NCBI GenBank assembly: GCA_021018995.1
Contig: CM037597.1
Location: 32,676,936-32,740,935, forward strand
Direction: 5' to 3'
DNA: 64,000 nucleotides
Source of the DNA: Chloranthus sessilifolius
Taxonomy: Eukaryota; Streptophyta; Magnoliopsida; Chloranthales; Chloranthaceae
The translations under genes and the position numbers were made by a program. Below the pieces are notes generated by a model. It did no database searches. It saw only the letters and a program-made list of their open reading frames with translations, and was not told the DNA's origin. Of this stretch, positions 58,930 through 64,000 are shown in pieces; the stretch's first letter is position 1; each line of letters starts with the position of its first letter.

Positions 58930-61900
58930 TGTGAACAATGAATGTCCGATTTTGGCTCGAAGTTGCAGTATATCTTTCTCCTCGAAATCTATTGTCTGTC
59001 ATTTGGAGAAGCATTCAACATACTTCAATACAAATGTACTGCAGTCCCAACAGTTGTGTTGGCATAGAGATCGACATTGTCCATTACCGTTAGCTTCCAC
59101 AGTTGATCGAAAGCAGAACTTAATCCGACAGTGTGAAAAAGTCATGGCAGATGATGCAACAACCTTTCTTTGTGGGCTTCAAACTTCTTTGAATACTCTT
59201 GATCAGCTGGGTCTATCAGCTTCACAACACGATCTGCTACGAACACAATAGCCAATGCCCAATAGTGATGTTTCTGGCTATACATTAGGAAATAAATATG
59301 TGTGCAACCGGAGATCTAATTGGTACTGTGTTAATTAAGAGACATAAAAACTGTTAATGTAATTTAAAAAAGAACTTACTGTCCCACAATCAACAATATT
59401 AATACCGTGTGTCGTACTCTTAAGCTGGACCTCAAGCAGCTTGTAATGATGACAAACCTGCCACCTGTCATAGTATGCCTCCCACCTATCTATGTCGCCG
59501 AGTGGTCTTAGATTTTCATCACGGATAATTTTTTTAAATTTTGAGTGGTCGATTATAACCAAGGACTGAAATTTATCATTAGAAAAAGTCATGAATTGAA
59601 AGGCGTGAATAAAGTAAATAAATAAGGGCAGATAAATAAATAAAATAATAAAGAATAGAAATGATACCTTGGCCGCGGCCGATGCAAACTAGCTCTTATC
59701 CATCTTTTCCAAAAATATAGTCATTCTTACTCTCTAGGACCTTGAAGTACGCATCACTTCATTGTCAAGGCACGCCCTTCCCTTCAGGACCCTTAAATTT
59801 TCGAGAGTGATGTCAATACCCGAGATAGTATTCACGATCACAGAATTGTCATCCGCAGGCCAGTTCAACATACTGACCATAAATTTATGCTCCATGGACT
59901 GTGGCTCAACCTCTTCTTCTTCCATGATAACCACTCTTTGTCATTTTATACAAGCTTTGTTGGTTGGCGTCTTTCTCTTCTTTCGTGCCCGCAGCTCATC
60001 CCGTGCCCTTCCCTTGTCCGTCGGCCTTACTCTTTGATGTAGAGTGCTTTACCAGTAAGGATTTAAGTGATATCGACTACGACTCGTGAGTAGGCTGGGT
60101 TAGTGGAGCATCAACCATTGGGTTAAAGCCCTCGACCGGCGGTTGGGGGCAAGGGGTTGAGAGGAAGAAGGCTAGGGTGCAGAGGGTTGAGGGGCAGAAG
60201 GCTTAGGGATAGGGGGTTCAAAGGCAGGTGGTTGGTGTGTAGAGGGCTGAGGGCTGAGGGGCAGGGGTTTGAGAAGCAGGTTGTTGGGGTGCAGAGGGCT
60301 CAGGGGCAGGGTGATGAGAGGCAGGGGTTGGGGGTAACAAACTCATCAAAGAGCACCGAAGAAAAAAAATCATCCTACATCAGTACAAAACATGAAATTA
60401 TCTAAAGTGAATTCAATACATACCATTACCTAGTGACCCGCTATCTTAAGATAGCGTCCCACTAACTTAACGCTATCTTAACATAGCGGGTCGCTAACTT
60501 AACGCTAGCTTAAGATAGCGATACGCTATGGTAAGATAGTGGATCCCTATTTTAAGCTAGCGATCTGATATCCTAAATTATTTATTTAAGAAAAATTTAA
60601 ATATGTTGAAGTTAGACTAAGTTCATTTGACAAATGAGACTTTACTGTCTCAAGGTCTTTCCTCATTACAACATTTTTGCTAGTCAAATAGGCTTCCTGA
60701 TCTTCTAGAGACCCTACTTGCGCTTGTAGGGTCTTCTTGTCTCTTCCGAGCTGCTCAATAATTATCGCCTATCCTTTTAAAACAGTAAAGGCACGCTTGA
60801 AATCACATTTTATCTCTTTAACCGCCATTCGGAGAGATGAGCACTCTATCCTCAGCTCCGTTACTTCATTTATAAGTTAGGGATGCCTAGCCGACTGTTC
60901 TCTGGTTGACTGCTGCCTACTTTTCGGTTGTTTTCCCTTTGATTCCGCTCGTTGTTGTATAACAACCTCGCACTCGTCATTATTGTCACTATCGTCATCG
61001 TCATCGTCATTATGCTCACTGTCATCATCGTGTAGCTACTGGGCTCTTTTTTGGGTTTGGTATTCTCTTTCCTATTCCCTTTCCATCTCTCTTTGCCTGA
61101 AGAAGAGCCGAACTAATCAATATTGTAATTCGTGTTTTCCAACATCGAGATTTTTGATGACCGAAGAGTTAAAATTCTCGAAAATAATTTAGAGTCCGGT
61201 TGAATTTCAGGGCTTCCCATTTCATCATCCTCGGAAATAGATTTTTCAGCTGAGTACAAGCGAGGTCAACTCCTAGAAAGTTCTCCAATGCCCAAAGTTG
61301 TAGGGCAATAGTCCACCCGTAGACGTTATATTGCCCCTTTTAGCCGGCTGTCCCTAAAAGAATTTGTATCGAATGGTTTCTTCCTCTATCCCAGCCACAT
61401 GCCTAGACTCAGGATCTGTTAACATGTTAAGGCATAAAATCAATGATATATCAAACTCTTACAGTACTACTTTGGTGCTCTTCACCTTGAACACGTTATC
61501 TTGAACCCAAAATATCAAAATCGCGTCAATCAAGTCTCTAATAAACACTAGTTTCTCATAAATCCTAAATAGATGACCGAAAATTGATTCATCTAGTATC
61601 CTCTTCCACTTTTCGTTGTAATGCAAGTAAAATTTCCTAATACTAACCCCTGTACACTTCCTGAAGGCCTTTAAAGACATCGACATCTTAGAATCAGCGA
61701 GTGAGAATTGCAAAAAACATAAGAATAATTAAGTAACAAAAAAATTTGGAGTTCCTTTGATTTCCACTATAAGAAGTCTATATTTTCTCCTAACTTCTTT
61801 TAATATTGTTGTGTTTCACTCCATAAAGACATTATAAAATGAAATAAGTGTATTGGAAGGTATTAGATCTTCAAAGAATCTCTTTACACCATCAATGATT

Positions 61901-61950
61901 TGCTTAAACGGTTTTTTTCCTTCCACTTTTTTCTTCAGATTTAAAAAAAA
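58930..61950 (-). pseudogene. F minus-strand gene: DUF1985-type domain, coiled coil, Ulp1 (C48) protease
   Basis: It reads from about 61950 (VEGKKPFKQIIDGVKRFFED) through a DUF1985-like stretch (61713-61459: SLKAFRKCTGVSIRKF, FGHLFRIYEKLVF). An acidic Asp-rich tract (61030-60970) and a coiled coil (60880-60640: EVTELRIECSSLRMAVKEIK) follow. A Pro/Leu-rich low-complexity part with a palindrome array comes next. The protease follows: a domain start near 59934 (MEEEEVEP, SGIDITLENLRVLKG), WEAYYDRWQVCHHY (59470), His in HHYWALAIVFVADRVVKLID (59270), and Cys in CWDCSTFVLKYVECFSK (near 59040). DCS replaces the usual DCG. Frame shifts lie between the His and Cys regions, and several introns are likely. 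Confidence 0.75.
60425..60575. repeat. Palindrome array inside the F Ulp1 gene (CGCTATCTTAAGATAGCG)
   Basis: A perfect 18-base palindrome lies at 60439-60456. Around it are cttaacgctatcttaacatagcggg, acgctagcttaagatagcgatacgctatgg and ttaagctagcgatc. It sits between the coiled-coil and low-complexity parts, probably in an intron. Confidence 0.92.
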
Positions 61951-63210
61951 TATGTTATTTGAGATGAGTATGCTTATATGATTTTATTATGCTCCATTTT
62001 TATTTTGATGAATTATTTTACTCCATTCATATTGCCTACTTTACTTTGTAATTATGAGTAACATTGCTTTTCTGTGTAGTTTAAGTTGCGTTATGCTCTA
62101 TAAGAATCATAAGGCTCTATAAGAATCATAAGGAAAGTCCCAGATCTGGCAGAAAATTTTATAAGTCCTGCGACTGCTTTACCATCCAATCAACCATAGT
62201 TATTTGTTTCTTTCAACTTGCTTTAAACTATGTAAATGGTTCAGCTTTCGTGATGATTAAATTAATATGAGTTGTCATAAATCATGACTCGATTAGCTGA
62301 GTTCTCTCCTGTTTTGATAAATTGACTAAAATTTCAATCTTTTAATAAAAAACGGAAGAACTTTAGATGCTTGATCTGGGTCCAACATCATTTTTTACAA
62401 TTATTGTTAAATTTTTTTATCAGATGCTCAGGTTGATATGATGGTTAGTCATGTTGGTTGGCTGAGGTATTTTTGTATTTCTTATAAATTGGAGGGATGG
62501 GCATCCATTTTCCTTGGGCCCTGCTTATAAATAAGATTTTAAGACACAAGCCTAGTGATATAATGTGCTCAAAATATTTTGAAATTTGTAGGAAATGGAC
62601 TGCTTAAAAAGTGTAGGACATCAACCATGCTTAGGGCTTATACTTTTTGGCAGTTCGTAGATCAAACAAATACTTAGGGCTTATAATTTGTTATAATCAT
62701 TTTTCATGTATCTACTCTTCATTTAGGTATATTGTGTCAGGTCCTCTGTGATTTGGCAACATGTGTAGGGCAGCTTGTGTCATTGCCTAGTGGAAAATCT
62801 TATGGTTCACTTCCCGCAAGGTCACAATGAACAGTGACGTTTGTATCTTGTTTATACCCAGATTGAGAAGAAAATCTATCTCGAAATGCTGATTTTTTAG
62901 ATAGCTTTATATGGGTATTGTAATCTTAGGTTGCAGCTTCGATGCAAAAGGAGATTTGAGGGCTCGTTCATGGAGAAAGGATTTTAAAAATTTATTCTTG
63001 GATCACTAGAAGTTCTTGTAAAATGATGTAATTATTTTTTTCTTTTGTTTGATTGGTGTAGAAGTTGAAGGATTTGTCAGATTGTGGATTTAATTAGTCG
63101 ATTGTTTGGATTGAGATTTAGGGTAATTTTAATTGAGAGATTGCTCTGTTGATCTCAAATAGTAACTTTAATCGATAGGGTCTTAAGTCTCACTTATTAT
63201 GTCATCTTAA
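61951..63210. other. Non-coding stretch, no gene seen
   Basis: AT-rich DNA with no frame of family character. A 19-base direct repeat (ctctataagaatcataagg) stands twice in tandem at 62096-62133, and gcttagggcttata occurs twice near 62630 and 62672. Confidence 0.5.
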
Positions 63211-63510
63211 AGATTTGTACTGTGGCACATGAGTTAAAAGGAAGGGCCTGATAATCTTGAGACCCATGCTACATGGAACACCATCTAAGGCGTATGATTT
63301 GATGGCCATGATGTAAAGATCTTTGATGCCAAAAATTTGCATGAAATGCAATCTCTATCATCTAATTCAACACAGAACTCGTATTTTGTGTCAATCTTTG
63401 GGGTCAAAGACCTTTATATCATGTCATTCAAATCAAATGGCTTACATTGTGGCACGGGTCTCAAACTTATCAGGTCCTTCCTTTTAACTCATGTGCCACC
63501 GTACAAATCT
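63211..63510. mobile_element. Foldback MITE (300 bp) with long inverted ends
   Basis: The left arm agatttgtactgtggcaca... and right arm ...gtacaaatct are inverted over at least 58 bases with few mismatches, and similarity continues inward, so the element can fold almost entirely. Target duplications are not clear, so the superfamily is open. Related fragments appear at 23121-23330 and near 53940-54060. Confidence 0.75.
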
Positions 63511-63730
63511 CATGTGCAACTTGTAGCTCACCAAAAAAAACTTGTAGGTTAAATGGCACACTTTTTTATTTTTAAAAAAGAATATTATTGCTGGCCATGA
63601 AATATGAATCGTGTAACAAAATATATTTTTATGAAACCACTCGATCATAGCAATTTTTTATATATAATATGAGCCGTGTAACAAAATATATTTTTATGAA
63701 AGGCTTGATGTAATCAGTTCAGGTACAAGA

Positions 63731-64000
63731 TGTAGACACCCAAATTTGGCCCAAGGCCTGATCGAAACATAGTTCGAGAGAGGCACATTTTCGAGCTTTT
63801 GATGGCATGTATGGAACCCTTAGGAATCACCCCAAACCCTTAGGAATCGCCCTAGACCACTTAGGAACCTACCTCGAACCTTCAGAAACCAATCTCGACC
63901 CTTAGAACCCATTTTGAACCCAAAACCTAGCCTTACCAGACTATGGATAAAGAATGGTGCACCAGGACTAGCTGAGGTCTTCTACTGATATCAAACCTCA
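63731..64000 (+). repeat. Possible start of an LTR running off the right edge
   Basis: TGTAGACACCCAAATTTGG at 63731 has the look of a gypsy LTR 5' end, and the sequence changes character here to a repeated aacccttaggaatc/accttcagaaacc style. No second end is available. Confidence 0.35.

Larger units (their letters stand above)
55528..61950 (+). mobile_element. Element F: second Mutator-like element with a convergent Ulp1 gene
   Basis: It holds a MULE transposase relic on plus (55775-58525) and a DUF1985-Ulp1 gene on minus (about 61950-58930), with three arrays of one palindrome (CGCTATCTTAAGATAGCG) before, between and inside the genes. The true outer ends and terminal repeats were not identified, so limits are those of the recognisable content. 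F has the same gene types as E but different motifs and little visible nucleotide similarity. Confidence 0.7.

Noticed and set aside
60157-60405. Gly/Arg-rich frame of 82 codons on plus
   Set aside because: It is antisense to a Pro/Leu-rich low-complexity linker of the F minus-strand gene.

Overview
This window is plant nuclear DNA made almost entirely of nested, decayed transposable elements. I found no ordinary host gene, no rRNA or tRNA gene and no CRISPR array. The kingdom follows from the element types: Ty3/gypsy LTR retrotransposons primed by initiator-Met or Asp tRNA, Mutator-like elements (MULEs) carrying Ulp1-type protease genes, and a CACTA-type MITE. Nearly all coding regions contain stops and frameshifts, and many stops look like C-to-T or G-to-A decay. 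The species cannot be named from this; a flowering plant with a large, repeat-rich genome is likely.

Layout. (A) 1-4242, minus: the 5' end of a Tekay/Del-type gypsy element (LTR 1645-4242, gag, intron, start of protease) that runs off the left edge. (B) about 4243-17338, minus: an Athila-type gypsy element with LTR 15059-17338, Asp-tRNA primer site, gag, protease, RT, RNase H and integrase, then an extra ORF of about 2.7 kb downstream of pol. Its 3' LTR is not in the window, and A is probably inserted in its 3' part. (C) 17339-23120, minus: a Tekay/Del-type element (LTR 20178-23120, gag, intron, protease, RT), cut inside the RT/RNase H region by the insertion of B. (E) about 23386-38980 plus 51811-52640: a large MULE with a transposase relic, two convergent DUF1985-Ulp1 genes and a zinc-knuckle/GRF zinc-finger gene. 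(D) 38981-51810, plus: a complete Tekay-type chromovirus inserted into E, with both LTRs, an ATTTA target duplication, gag, intron, protease, RT, RNase H, integrase with a chromodomain-like tail, and an extra ORF of the same general type as in B. 52641-55527: non-coding, with a CACTA MITE and AT microsatellites. (F) about 55528-61950: a second MULE, with its transposase on plus and a DUF1985-Ulp1 gene on minus. 61950-64000: non-coding, with a 300-bp foldback element and a possible new LTR start at 63731.

The most striking pattern crosses element classes. Every large element carries dense arrays of a short, degenerate palindrome, and each element has its own: ATTGATCGATCAAT in A, AACCTSTCGASAGGTT-like in B, TCGCCCGGGCGA-like in C, TTCGATCGATCGAA in D, CTGATATCAG and GACTCAYRTGAGTC in E, CGCTATCTTAAGATAGCG in F. 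The arrays lie in LTRs, introns and spacers, not in coding exons. In B and D they occupy the same two places, the LTR and the gap between pol and the extra ORF. This resembles the motif arrays bound by the element-encoded anti-silencing protein VANC of Arabidopsis VANDAL MULEs, but here it extends to gypsy elements. A second cross-element finding is a spliceosomal-type intron of 142-143 bp at the same gag-protease position in A, C and D.
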